Assembly (NCBI RefSeq): GCF_036226685.1
Contig: NZ_CP109009.1
Coordinates: 6,599,501-6,663,500, forward strand
DNA from: Streptomyces sp. NBC_00690
Lineage (GTDB): Bacteria > Actinomycetota > Actinomycetes > Streptomycetales > Streptomycetaceae
Reading direction: 5' to 3'
Length of the DNA: 64,000 bases
Shown: positions 24,336 to 32,113 of the stretch, one piece after another
Position numbering within the stretch: position 1 is the stretch's first letter
Layout: each line of letters opens with the position of its first letter
Position numbers and translations under genes: made by a program
The notes under the pieces: model-generated
Database searches by the model: none
The model's input: only the letters and a program-made list of their open reading frames with translations
What the model was told of the DNA's origin: nothing

Positions 24336-24884
24336 TCAGCCAACTTCGCCCCCGTGCGGATCGAAGAAAGGCCGGGGAACCAAGTCCGCGACACCGAGAC
24401 CTCCGAATTCGGGGTCCAGGATTGCCCGGCCCATGAATTCGGAAGCCGACATCTCGTATCGGTTCCATTCCCCTGCCGCCGCCTCGGGCGACATGGCCAG
24501 GGTGGGCCAGTCGTCCGGAGATCCGGAATCGGCGATCCAGAAGAGTTGGTGGGCCGACTCACTCGCCCCCCAGGGAATCAGGCCCCCGCGCCGGGGCCGA
24601 TAGATGGCGTACGGCGCGTACCGCGATTGCCCTTCTTCTTCGCTGCCCGGTTCAGGCGCGTACCGCACTTGAGTTCGCCACATGCTGAGGAAGTCGCTGG
24701 ACGCACCATCGCCTACCGAAAGAGCGAAGTACGCACCAGAGAAGACGCCCGCGCCAAAGGCTTCACACAGTCGCTTGTAGTCGTCCGGCAGTCGGATCTC
24801 CAGCACGTCTTCAAGGGATGCCCACGGCAACATGAGCCGTTGGTCCTCCCAGCCGGTCGCTTCCAGCAGTCGTTCCGTCCACAC
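24336..24884 (-). CDS. SUKH (SMI1/KNR4) family protein
   Basis: A 182-residue protein. WASLEDVLEIRLPDDYKRLCEAFGAGVFSGAY is the conserved opening of SMI1/KNR4 (SUKH) domains. Further on are LIPWGASESAHQLFWIADSG and DDWPTLAMSPEAAAGEWNRYEMSASEFM. SUKH proteins are often immunity proteins against polymorphic nuclease toxins, but many orphan members have other roles. No toxin gene is adjacent. The start is GTG at 24884 with GGAG upstream. It is isolated, with noncoding sequence on both sides. Confidence 0.8.
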   Translation of the reverse strand: MWTERLLEATGWEDQRLMLPWASLEDVLEIRLPDDYKRLCEAFGAGVFSGAYFALSVGDGASSDFLSMWRTQVRYAPEPGSEEEGQSRYAPYAIYRPRRGGLIPWGASESAHQLFWIADSGSPDDWPTLAMSPEAAAGEWNRYEMSASEFMGRAILDPEFGGLGVADLVPRPFFDPHGGEVG

Positions 24885-24984
24885 ATCGATCTCCGTTCCA
24901 CAGAGTCAACAGCCGAGACGTGTGAGCAGCCCGGTAGCCGCCCACCGCTGTCTCTTCTCAGTGATTCAGGATCTCTTCACCTAG

Positions 24985-25026
24985 CGCCAACGCCAACGCC
25001 AACGCCAACGCCAACGCCAACGCCAA
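24985..25026 (+). repeat. Hexamer tandem repeat, seven copies
   Basis: Seven perfect copies of CGCCAA lie directly next to the degenerate methyltransferase 3'-end repeat. This is a slippage-prone microsatellite. It is inside the gene-poor interval 24885-25583. Confidence 0.9.
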
Positions 25027-25113
25027 CACCGCACATCACGAGCACCCGCAGAACCCCAACTCAGGCGTCCTTCTTCAGCGGTCCAGTCGCCACGCACTCC
25101 AACGCGGTGCGTC
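25027..25113 (-). repeat. Direct repeat A: degenerate copy of the RNA methyltransferase 3' end
   Basis: These 87 bases match 26911-26999 in the same orientation. The 34 noncoding bases before the stop complement agree at 29 positions and share CACCGCACATCAC exactly. In the coding part the first 17 bases are identical, and on the minus strand it ends ECVATGPLKKDA where the intact gene ends ECVAILEPVKKDA. It looks like an old duplication or an attachment-site-like scar. Confidence 0.7.
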
Positions 25114-25399
25114 GAAGCAGGGGCTGCTCAACACGGAAGGCGGCGTGGCGGCCGGTGCAGCAGTAGCCGAGAGATCGGGTTCCGGCGGTCCACACCGGCA
25201 TTTCGGTGTCGCCGACTTCCCTGGCGAGGTGTTCGACCTCGGTGCAGTACGCGCTGACAGCTGCCGTGTAGCTCTGTCGGCCAGACACACCGCCGTCCCC
25301 GGAGACGGCTCCCCGCACAACGTCTCCGTGAGCCGCGCCGCCCACCGGTGGACGTGCAAACGTTCGAGCAATCCTGAAATCGGCCCAGAAACCAGACAA
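25061..25399 (-). pseudogene. Unrecognised small frame ending in the methyltransferase-like tail
   Basis: The 3' 65 codons (up to about 25265) have strong coding-like GC3 and read HLAREVGDTEMPVWTAG and GYCCTGRHAAF before the methyltransferase-like tail LECVATGPLKKDA. I do not recognise a family. No good start is visible: the longest frame begins with TTG at 25399 without a ribosome site. It may be a chimaeric remnant made when the methyltransferase end was duplicated, or a small real gene. Confidence 0.3.
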
Positions 25400-25583
25400 G
25401 AGGCTGATTTACCTCTTTGCGATCCTGCGCGGTCGCAGCACAATCCCCGATACCGATTCCCCGTCGCTGCCGCGAAGTTCATCCATGGCCGCGAGTTCAT
25501 CCATCCACGCACCGGCGCGACCCGGCGCCCGGGAAGCCGCCGCTCCCGCCGACGGGCCGCCCCCGCGTGACCGGAGGTGTCCC

Positions 25584-26822
25584 ATGACCACCAGCCACGA
25601 GGTTGCCATCCCGGTCCTCGACAGCGATGGAGGTGACCGGCTGTACGAGCAGATCGAGGAACTCCGTGCCACTGGGCCCGCCGTGCGGGTCCGGCTGCCC
25701 CAAAACGTCATCGCGTGGTCCATCACGCGCGGCGATGTCATCAAGCGGCTGGTCACCCATCCCGATGTCACCAGGAACGCCCGTGACGCCTGGACCGGCT
25801 ACCAGCCGGGCGCCGTCCCCTGGCTCTCCCCCTGGGTCGACGTCCGCTCCATGGCCACCTCTGAGGGGGCCGAGCACACCCGGTTACGGAGGCTGATCGG
25901 CCCCGCCTTCACATCGCGGCGCATGCAGTCTCTGCGGCCCTCGATCGAGTCCACCGTCACCGACCTCCTGGACGGTCTGGAGGCTCTGGAGGACGGCGCG
26001 GCAGTGGATCTGCGGGCGCACTTCGCGCACGGTGTGCCGACCCGTGTGATCTGCGATCTCTTCGGCGTTCCCGAGGACCAGCGCCCCGCCATGCTCTCCG
26101 CCGTCGACGCGATCCTGGCCACCGATGTCCCCCAGGAGGAGTCGGCACGGATCACGAACGAGTTGATCACCGCCATGCACCGTCTCGTGGAGGCGAAGCG
26201 GCGGGAGCCCGGCGATGACATGACCAGCCTGCTGCTCACCGCACATGAGGGGGACCGGCTCACCGAGACGGAGCTGATATCCACCCTGGTCCTGATGATC
26301 GGCGCCGGGAGCCAGACCACGATCGCGCTGATCGGGAACGCCGTCCGGGCGCTCCTCACCCACCGTCAGCAGTTGAACGCGACCCTGGCCGAGCCCGCCC
26401 GCTGGGCCGATGTCATCGAGGAGACCCTGCGGCTCCATCCGCCGGTCGTCCACCTTCCCCTGCGGTTCGCGATCCGTGACATCGACCTCGGCGAGGGCGT
26501 CACCATAGCGGCCGGGGAGGCCATTCTCATCGGGTTCGGGGCGCACGGCCGGGACCCGTCGCTCCACGATGCCGCGCACGGCTTCCAGATCGACCGCGCG
26601 GACAGGGACCATATGGCCTTCGGGCACGGCATCCACTACTGCCTCGGTGCCCCGCTCGCCCGGCTGGAGGCCGCCATCGCGCTGCCCGCCCTCTTCGACC
26701 GGTTCCCGGACATCGCGCTCGCGGACGAGGGCAACGCTCCGGACCCGCAGCCGTCGTTCATCGGCAACGACGTCCTCGCCCTGCCCGTTCTACTGCGGGC
26801 CACCGGCCGCGCGGCGCGGTGA
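25584..26822 (+). CDS. Cytochrome P450
   Basis: A 412-residue soluble bacterial P450. The I-helix is LMIGAGSQTT (238-246), with Ser-Gln where Gly/His/Phe-Glu is usual before the Thr pair. The ExxR motif is EETLR (Glu280, Arg283), and the heme loop FGHGIHYCLGAPLAR carries the Cys353 thiolate. EHTRLRRL is the C-helix signature. It hydroxylates or oxidises an unknown substrate and needs ferredoxin and reductase, which are not adjacent; the closest pair is at 16955-18364. GGAGG precedes the ATG. It stands alone between direct repeats and ends with its own terminator. Confidence 0.93.
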   Translation: MTTSHEVAIPVLDSDGGDRLYEQIEELRATGPAVRVRLPQNVIAWSITRGDVIKRLVTHPDVTRNARDAWTGYQPGAVPWLSPWVDVRSMATSEGAEHTRLRRLIGPAFTSRRMQSLRPSIESTVTDLLDGLEALEDGAAVDLRAHFAHGVPTRVICDLFGVPEDQRPAMLSAVDAILATDVPQEESARITNELITAMHRLVEAKRREPGDDMTSLLLTAHEGDRLTETELISTLVLMIGAGSQTTIALIGNAVRALLTHRQQLNATLAEPARWADVIEETLRLHPPVVHLPLRFAIRDIDLGEGVTIAAGEAILIGFGAHGRDPSLHDAAHGFQIDRADRDHMAFGHGIHYCLGAPLARLEAAIALPALFDRFPDIALADEGNAPDPQPSFIGNDVLALPVLLRATGRAAR

Positions 26823-26843
26823 GCCGGCCGTTCCAGTGAACGC

Positions 26844-26873
26844 GAACCGCCCATCCAACCATGCGGGCGGTTC
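26844..26873. terminator. Terminator between P450 and RNA methyltransferase
   Basis: GAACCGCCC (26844-26852) and GGGCGGTTC (26865-26873) form a perfect 9-bp stem with a 12-base loop, 22 bases after the P450 stop. It may serve both converging genes. Confidence 0.65.
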
Positions 26874-26910
26874 ACCCGGTCATGTGTGCGGCAGTCGATG
26901 ACGCAACGCC

Positions 26911-26999
26911 CACCGCACATCACACGCACCCGAAAAACCCCAGCTCAGGCGTCCTTCTTCACCGGCTCCAGAATCGCCACGCATTCCACGTGGTGCGTC
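26911..26999 (-). repeat. Direct repeat B: intact 3' end of the RNA methyltransferase gene
   Basis: This is the counterpart of 25027-25113: the last 55 bases of the methyltransferase gene plus 34 downstream bases. The two copies are 1884 bases apart and bracket the P450 gene. Confidence 0.7.
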
Positions 27000-28273
27000 A
27001 TCGGGAAGAGATCGAACGCCCTCAGCGTCCGCGGCTTGTACCCCGCCTCGCTGAAGTACTTCAGGTCCCGGGCCAGGGCCGCCGGGTCGCAGGCCACATA
27101 GGCGATCCGGCGGGCGCCCAGGGCGGCCAGGCTGCGGACCGTCTGCTTGCCGGCGCCCGCGCGGGGCGGGTCCAGGACGATCAGGTCGGCTTCGGTGATG
27201 CCCGTGCGGGGGAGCACCTGGTCGACCTTGCCCTGTTCGATGCGGACGCGGTCCAGGTCGCGGAGGTTGTGTCGGGCGTCCTCGACCGCGCGCTTGGAGG
27301 ACTCGATGCCCAGCACCGCGCCGCGTTCGCCGAGGCGCTCCGCGATCGCGCCGGCGAACAGGCCGACCCCGCAGTACAGATCCAGTGCCGTTTCGCCCTT
27401 GCGGGGCATCAGGCCCTGCATCACGGCCTTCACCAGGACGTCGGCCGCCTGCGGGTGGACCTGCCAGAAGCCGCCCGCGCCGACGCGGTAGGTGCGGCCG
27501 TCCGCGCGTTCCCGGACGAAGGCGCGGCCGTGGACCCGGTGCACCCCGCCGTCGCGTTCGTCGACCCGCAGCACCGATACGGGCTTGTCCAGCTCGACCA
27601 GGGGGAGACGGCCGCCGGGTGCCGGGGTGAGGATGACCTGGCGGTCGTGGGAACCGGTCGCGGCGATCGCCTCGACCGACTCCATCTGCGGCCAGCTGCG
27701 CTTCTCGATACCCAGTTCCGTGACCCCGGGGGCGGCGATCGCACAGTGGTCGATCGGCTCCACGTCGTGGGAGCGGTGGCGACGCAATCCGGCGCGGCCT
27801 TCCGCGTCCACGGCGTACTGCACTCGGGTGCGCCAGGCGGGGACCTCGCCCGGGGGGAGCTTGTCGCCCGGGGCGGGAGCCACGGTGCCGTCCCAGCCGG
27901 CTTCCTCGGGGGTCAGGCCCGCGAGCCTCAGCAACTGCTCCGCGATCACCTCGCCCTTGAACCGTCGCTGGGCACCCGGCTTCGCGTGCTGCCAGTCGCA
28001 GCCGCCGCACTTGCCGGGCCCTGAGAACGGGCAGGGCGCCTCCACCCGGTCCTTGGCGGCCTCGATGATCCGGACCGCGTCGGCCCGCAGGAAACGCGAG
28101 TCCTCCTCGCCCTCGGTGACCTTCGCGATCACCCGTTCGCCCGGCAGCGTGTGCCGGACGAACAGCACCCGGCCGTCCTCGGTGCGGGCGATGCAGTGGC
28201 CGCCGTGGGCCACGGGACCGATCTCGACCTCGTACTCGTCCCCGACCAGCGAAGAATCGGATGCGTTCTGCAT
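26945..28273 (-). CDS. TrmA/RlmC/RlmD-family SAM-dependent RNA uridine methyltransferase
   Basis: A 442-residue enzyme of the m5U RNA methyltransferase family. An N-terminal TRAM domain (about 10-70) is followed by the iron-sulfur cysteines in CPFSGPGKCGGCDWQH. The SAM site is ALDLYCGVGLFAGAIA. LIVLDPPRAGAGKQT and YVACDPAALARDL hold the catalytic Asp/Pro/Pro and nucleophilic Cys. It methylates uridine C5 in rRNA or tRNA; which site cannot be told. Its place beside an APC permease and two TrkA genes matches Rv2689c in M. tuberculosis. Its 3' end is duplicated at 25027-25113. Confidence 0.9.
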   Translation of the reverse strand: MQNASDSSLVGDEYEVEIGPVAHGGHCIARTEDGRVLFVRHTLPGERVIAKVTEGEEDSRFLRADAVRIIEAAKDRVEAPCPFSGPGKCGGCDWQHAKPGAQRRFKGEVIAEQLLRLAGLTPEEAGWDGTVAPAPGDKLPPGEVPAWRTRVQYAVDAEGRAGLRRHRSHDVEPIDHCAIAAPGVTELGIEKRSWPQMESVEAIAATGSHDRQVILTPAPGGRLPLVELDKPVSVLRVDERDGGVHRVHGRAFVRERADGRTYRVGAGGFWQVHPQAADVLVKAVMQGLMPRKGETALDLYCGVGLFAGAIAERLGERGAVLGIESSKRAVEDARHNLRDLDRVRIEQGKVDQVLPRTGITEADLIVLDPPRAGAGKQTVRSLAALGARRIAYVACDPAALARDLKYFSEAGYKPRTLRAFDLFPMTHHVECVAILEPVKKDA

Positions 28274-28403
28274 GGTGGGGTGACTCCAGAGTTCGATGTG
28301 GTGCGAGGTGCGGACCGGCCCGGCCGGTGCGCGGAGGGGCGTGTGGCCCTGCGAAGGGCGGGGCAGCCCACCAGTCTACGCCGGTGAGCCGTGGCGTTCT
28401 GCC

Positions 28404-30461
28404 TCACTCGTCTTCGTGGTGGGGGGCGGGTGCCTTCGGGCGCTCGTCCACGATGCCCCGACGCACGGCGCCCGGCGCGCTCCACTCCTGCCGCTTGCGC
28501 GCCCGCTTGCGGGCCGCCTCCGACGACACCAGCTGGAACGGCACCGACGTCACCATCACCCCGGGGGTGAAGAGCAGCCGCCCCTTGAGCCGCAGGGCGC
28601 TCTGGTTGTGCAGGAGGTGTTCGTACCAGTGGCCCACCACGTACTCCGGGATGACCACGCTGACCACGTCCCGCGGGCTCTCCCGCCGCAGCCCCTTGAC
28701 GTATTCGATCACCGGGCGGGTGATCTCCCGGTAGGGGGAGTCGAGGATCTTCAGCGGCACATTGATGTTGCGGCGCTCCCACTCCGCCAGGAGGGCCCGG
28801 GTCTCGGTCGTGTCCACGTTGATGCTGACGGCCTCCAGCTTGTCGACGCGCATCAGCTTGGCGTAGGCCAGAGCCCGCAGGGTGGGCTTGTGGACCTTCG
28901 ACACGAGCACGATGGCGTGCACCCGCGACGGTCGCACGCTGTCATCGCTCGGCTCGTCGGATGCCGCGAGCTCGGCCGAAACGCGGTCGTAGTGCCGCCG
29001 GACCGCGCTCATCACCGCGTAGAAGATCACCATGCCGAGGAGCGCCACCCAGGCGCCGTGGGTGAACTTGGTCGCGAGCACCACGACGAGGACCAGACCG
29101 GTGAAGAAGGCCCCGAAGCCGTTGATGGCCCGGGAGCGGATCATATGGCGGCGCTTGGCCGGATTGCGTTCGGTGCGCAGATGGCGGTTCCAGTGTCGGA
29201 CCATGCCGATCTGGCTGAGCGTGAAGGACACGAAGACACCGACGATGTACAGCTGGATCAGCCGGGTGGAGTCGGCGCCGTAGATGACGACGAGCATCGC
29301 CGCGGCGCCCGCGAGCATCACGATGCCGTTGGAGAACGCGAGCCGGTCGCCGCGGGTGTGCAGTTGGCGGGGGAGGTAGCGGTCCTGCGCCAGTATCGAG
29401 CCGAGCAGCGGGAAGCCGTTGTACGCGGTGTTCGCGGCCAGGAACAGCACGAGGGCGGTTGCCGCCGCCAGCAGGACGAAGAAGAAGGTGCCGTCACCGA
29501 AGACGGCGGCGGCGACCTGGGAGATCACCGGATCCTGTACGAAGCCGTCCCCGACCGGCGCGCCGTTGCGCAGCAGATCCACGGCCGGGTTCTCGGCCAT
29601 CTTGACGTCCGTGGCCATTGCCAACCCGATGATCCCGCAGAACATGGTGACCGCCAGGGCGCCCATCAGCGCGAGCGTGCTGGCGGCGTTGCGCGACTTC
29701 GGCTTTCGGAAGGCCGGTACGCCGTTGCTGATGGCCTCGACACCGGTGAGCGCCGCACAGCCGGAGGAGAAGGCCCTCAGCAGCAGGAAGACCAGAGCGA
29801 ATCCGGCCAACCCCTCATCCTCGGCCTTGATCTCCAGACCCGCGGTCGGTGCACGCATGGTGTCGTCGAGGACCAGCCCCTTGTACGCCCCCCACGCGAT
29901 CATGATGAAGACGCCGGTGACGAAGACGTACGTCGGAATCGCGAAGAGCTTTCCGGACTCCCGCACGCCGCGCAGGTTCATGACTGTCAGCAGCCCGATG
30001 ACGATCACGGCGCACAGGACCTTGTTCTCCACCACGAACGGGATCGCGGAGCCGAGGTTCTCCACGCCCGAGGAGATGGAGACCGCGACCGTGAGGACGT
30101 AGTCGACGAGCAGCGCACTGGCCACCGTCAATCCGGCCCTGCGCCCGAGGTTCGTGGTGGCCACCTCGTAGTCGCCGCCGCCGCTGGGGTAGGCGTGCAC
30201 GTTCTGTCGGTAGGACGCGACCACCGTGAACATCAGCACCACGACCGCGAGGGCGATCCAGGGGCTGAAGTGGTAGGCGGAGAAACCTGCGACCGAGAGC
30301 ACCAGGAGCACCTCACCAGGTGCATAGGCCACCGATGACAGCGGGTCGGAGGCGAAGACCGGGAGCGCGATGCGCTTGGGAAGGAGCGTTTCCCCGAGGC
30401 GGTCGCTCCGCAGCGCCCTGCCAATCAGAATCCGCTTGGGCAGGTCGGTCAGTTTGGACAC
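28404..30461 (-). CDS. APC-superfamily permease, probable KimA-like K+ importer
   Basis: A permease of 685 residues with about 12 membrane segments and a cytoplasmic C-terminal domain of some 200 residues. FASDPLSSVAYAPGE near the N-terminus is typical of the KUP/KimA branch of APC transporters. The tail VHAIVLVSKVHKPTLRALAYAK resembles a universal-stress-like regulatory domain, and in KimA the C-terminal domain binds c-di-AMP. The two divergent TrkA genes support potassium uptake, but amino acid transport remains possible. GTG at 30461 is the likely start; a longer frame opens at 30536. It corresponds to Rv2690c. Confidence 0.75.
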   Translation of the reverse strand: MSKLTDLPKRILIGRALRSDRLGETLLPKRIALPVFASDPLSSVAYAPGEVLLVLSVAGFSAYHFSPWIALAVVVLMFTVVASYRQNVHAYPSGGGDYEVATTNLGRRAGLTVASALLVDYVLTVAVSISSGVENLGSAIPFVVENKVLCAVIVIGLLTVMNLRGVRESGKLFAIPTYVFVTGVFIMIAWGAYKGLVLDDTMRAPTAGLEIKAEDEGLAGFALVFLLLRAFSSGCAALTGVEAISNGVPAFRKPKSRNAASTLALMGALAVTMFCGIIGLAMATDVKMAENPAVDLLRNGAPVGDGFVQDPVISQVAAAVFGDGTFFFVLLAAATALVLFLAANTAYNGFPLLGSILAQDRYLPRQLHTRGDRLAFSNGIVMLAGAAAMLVVIYGADSTRLIQLYIVGVFVSFTLSQIGMVRHWNRHLRTERNPAKRRHMIRSRAINGFGAFFTGLVLVVVLATKFTHGAWVALLGMVIFYAVMSAVRRHYDRVSAELAASDEPSDDSVRPSRVHAIVLVSKVHKPTLRALAYAKLMRVDKLEAVSINVDTTETRALLAEWERRNINVPLKILDSPYREITRPVIEYVKGLRRESPRDVVSVVIPEYVVGHWYEHLLHNQSALRLKGRLLFTPGVMVTSVPFQLVSSEAARKRARKRQEWSAPGAVRRGIVDERPKAPAPHHEDE

Positions 30462-30675
30462 GGAGAGGATCGTAAGCGTTCGATATGGGCCAGGCCCACC
30501 CACCACCCCAGTCCCCCCACGGAATGCATCCTTCACCCCGGATACCTGGTGTCCCAGGGCTTACGGTGCGTGTGTAGCTTGAGCCAAGGTCTGAGACCCT
30601 TTAAGCCACAGCACTGCTTCAACCGTTAAATACTGAGCAAAGAACGCCACTGAGGTGGCAGCCGGAAGGACGGTC

Positions 30676-31344
30676 GTGCACATCGTCATCATGGGGTGCG
30701 GGCGGGTGGGAGCCGCTCTTGCCCAAACCCTGGAGAAGCAGGGGCACACGGTCGCCGTCATCGACCGGGACCCCACGGCCTTCCGCCGTCTCGGCTCCGG
30801 ATTCGGTGGCCGGCGCGTCACCGGAGTCGGGTTCGACCAGGACACCCTGCGCGAAGCGGGGATCGAGGACGCGGGAGCCTTCGCCGCCGTCAGCAGTGGC
30901 GACAACTCCAACATCATCGCCGCCCGGGTGGCGCGCGAGATGTTCGGCATCGACCATGTCGCCGCCCGTATCTACGACCCGCGCCGGGCCGAGGTGTACC
31001 AGCGCCTCGGCATTCCCACCGTCGCCACGGTCCGTTGGACCGCCGACCAGATGCTGCGCCGACTCCTGCCGTCCGGCGCCGAGCCCCTGTGGCGTGACCC
31101 CAGCGGCGGGGTGCAACTCGCCGAGGTCCACACCGCACCCTCCTGGATCGGACAGAAGGTCAGCCGGCTCCAGGACGAGACGGGCGTGCGGGTGGCCTTT
31201 CTCACCCGGCTGGGGGAGGCGGTCCTGCCGACCTCGCAGACGGTGATCCAGGAAGGCGACCTCGTCCACGTCATGATGCGCACGGACGAGATCGAGAAGG
31301 TCGAGGCGGCCTTCGCCGAAGGCCCCGAGGAGGGCGAACACTGA
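30676..31344 (+). CDS. TrkA-family potassium uptake regulator (CeoB-like)
   Basis: A 222-residue RCK protein. HIVIMGCGRVGAALAQTLEKQGHTV is the Rossmann NAD site, and IDRDP gives the acidic residue after strand 2. RKT-type TrkA-C sequence (VQLAEVHTAPSWIGQKVSRLQ) forms the C-terminal domain. Such subunits sit on the cytoplasmic side of K+ transporters and gate them with NAD(H) or ATP. The start is GTG at 30676 with GGAAGGA upstream. It is divergent from the KimA-like permease and its stop overlaps the ATG of the second TrkA protein by one base. Confidence 0.9.
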   Translation: MHIVIMGCGRVGAALAQTLEKQGHTVAVIDRDPTAFRRLGSGFGGRRVTGVGFDQDTLREAGIEDAGAFAAVSSGDNSNIIAARVAREMFGIDHVAARIYDPRRAEVYQRLGIPTVATVRWTADQMLRRLLPSGAEPLWRDPSGGVQLAEVHTAPSWIGQKVSRLQDETGVRVAFLTRLGEAVLPTSQTVIQEGDLVHVMMRTDEIEKVEAAFAEGPEEGEH

Positions 31345-32012
31345 TGCGGGTCGCTATCGCGGGCGCAGGTGCGGTGGGGCGTTCCATCGCCGGGGAGTTG
31401 CTGGAGAACGGCCACGAGGTGCTGCTCGTCGACAAGGCACCCACGGCGATCTCCGTGGAGCGGGTGCCGCAGGCGGAATGGCTGCTGGCCGACGCGTGCG
31501 AGATCACCTCGCTCGACGAGGCCGCGCTCCAGCGGTGCAACGTCGTGATCGCGGCCACCGGCGACGACAAGGTCAATCTGGTCGTGTCGCTGTTGGCGAA
31601 GACGGAGTACGCCGTCCCCCGGGTGGTCGCCCGGGTCAACAACCCCAAGAACGAGTGGCTGTTCAACGAGTCCTGGGGCGTGGACGTGGCCGTTTCGACG
31701 CCACGGCTGATGTCGGCACTGGTGGAGGAGGCGGTGAGCGTCGGTGATCTCGTACGGCTGCTGCGCTTCAGCCACGGTGACGCCAACCTGGTGGAGTTGA
31801 CCCTGCCGCCCGAGTCGGCTGTGGCGGGAACCCAGGTCGGCGATGTGGACTGGCCCGAGGACACCTCGCTGGTGACGATCATCCGTGGCTCACGGGTGCT
31901 CACCCCCAGCCCGGAAGAGACCCTCGAAGCCGGCGACGAACTGTTGTTCGTGGCCGCGCAGGCGCGTGAGGAGCAGTTGGAGGACCTACTCCAGGTCCGC
32001 CGCGAAATGTAG
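31344..32012 (+). CDS. TrkA-family potassium uptake regulator (CeoC-like)
   Basis: A 222-residue RCK protein, paralogous to the gene just upstream. VAIAGAGAVGRSIAGELLENGHEVLLVDK is the Rossmann nucleotide site, and LVELTLPPESAVAGTQVGDV and TSLVTIIRGSRVLTPSPEETLEAGDELLFVA form the TrkA-C domain. It likely forms a hetero-oligomer with the first TrkA subunit on a K+ channel or permease. TGATG overlap with the upstream stop shows translational coupling. A bidirectional terminator follows. Confidence 0.9.
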   Translation: MRVAIAGAGAVGRSIAGELLENGHEVLLVDKAPTAISVERVPQAEWLLADACEITSLDEAALQRCNVVIAATGDDKVNLVVSLLAKTEYAVPRVVARVNNPKNEWLFNESWGVDVAVSTPRLMSALVEEAVSVGDLVRLLRFSHGDANLVELTLPPESAVAGTQVGDVDWPEDTSLVTIIRGSRVLTPSPEETLEAGDELLFVAAQAREEQLEDLLQVRREM

Positions 32013-32021
32013 TCGCTGAAT

Positions 32022-32063
32022 CGGTGATGGTTTGCCTTTCTTACGGAAGGCGAACCATCACCG
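32022..32063. terminator. Bidirectional terminator between trkA and ABC operon
   Basis: Left arm 32022-32038 (CGGTGATGGTTTGCCTT) and right arm 32047-32063 form a 17-bp stem with one G-T wobble and an 8-base loop. It lies between converging genes. Confidence 0.85.
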
Positions 32064-32113
32064 TCTACGTGGGGTGGGCGATCGCGCCCAGGGCACTTCG
32101 ATCCCCGCCTACG

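Noticed and set aside
28296..30338. 680-codon plus-strand frame opposite the KimA-like permease
   Set aside because: Composition is His/Arg/Glu/Asp-rich, typical of the antisense of membrane protein genes, and it has no recognisable domain.
30462..30675. c-di-AMP (ydaO-type) riboswitch before the KimA-like permease
   Set aside because: The expected conserved GGGG/GCCC-rich core of that riboswitch is not visible in this 214-base divergent region.
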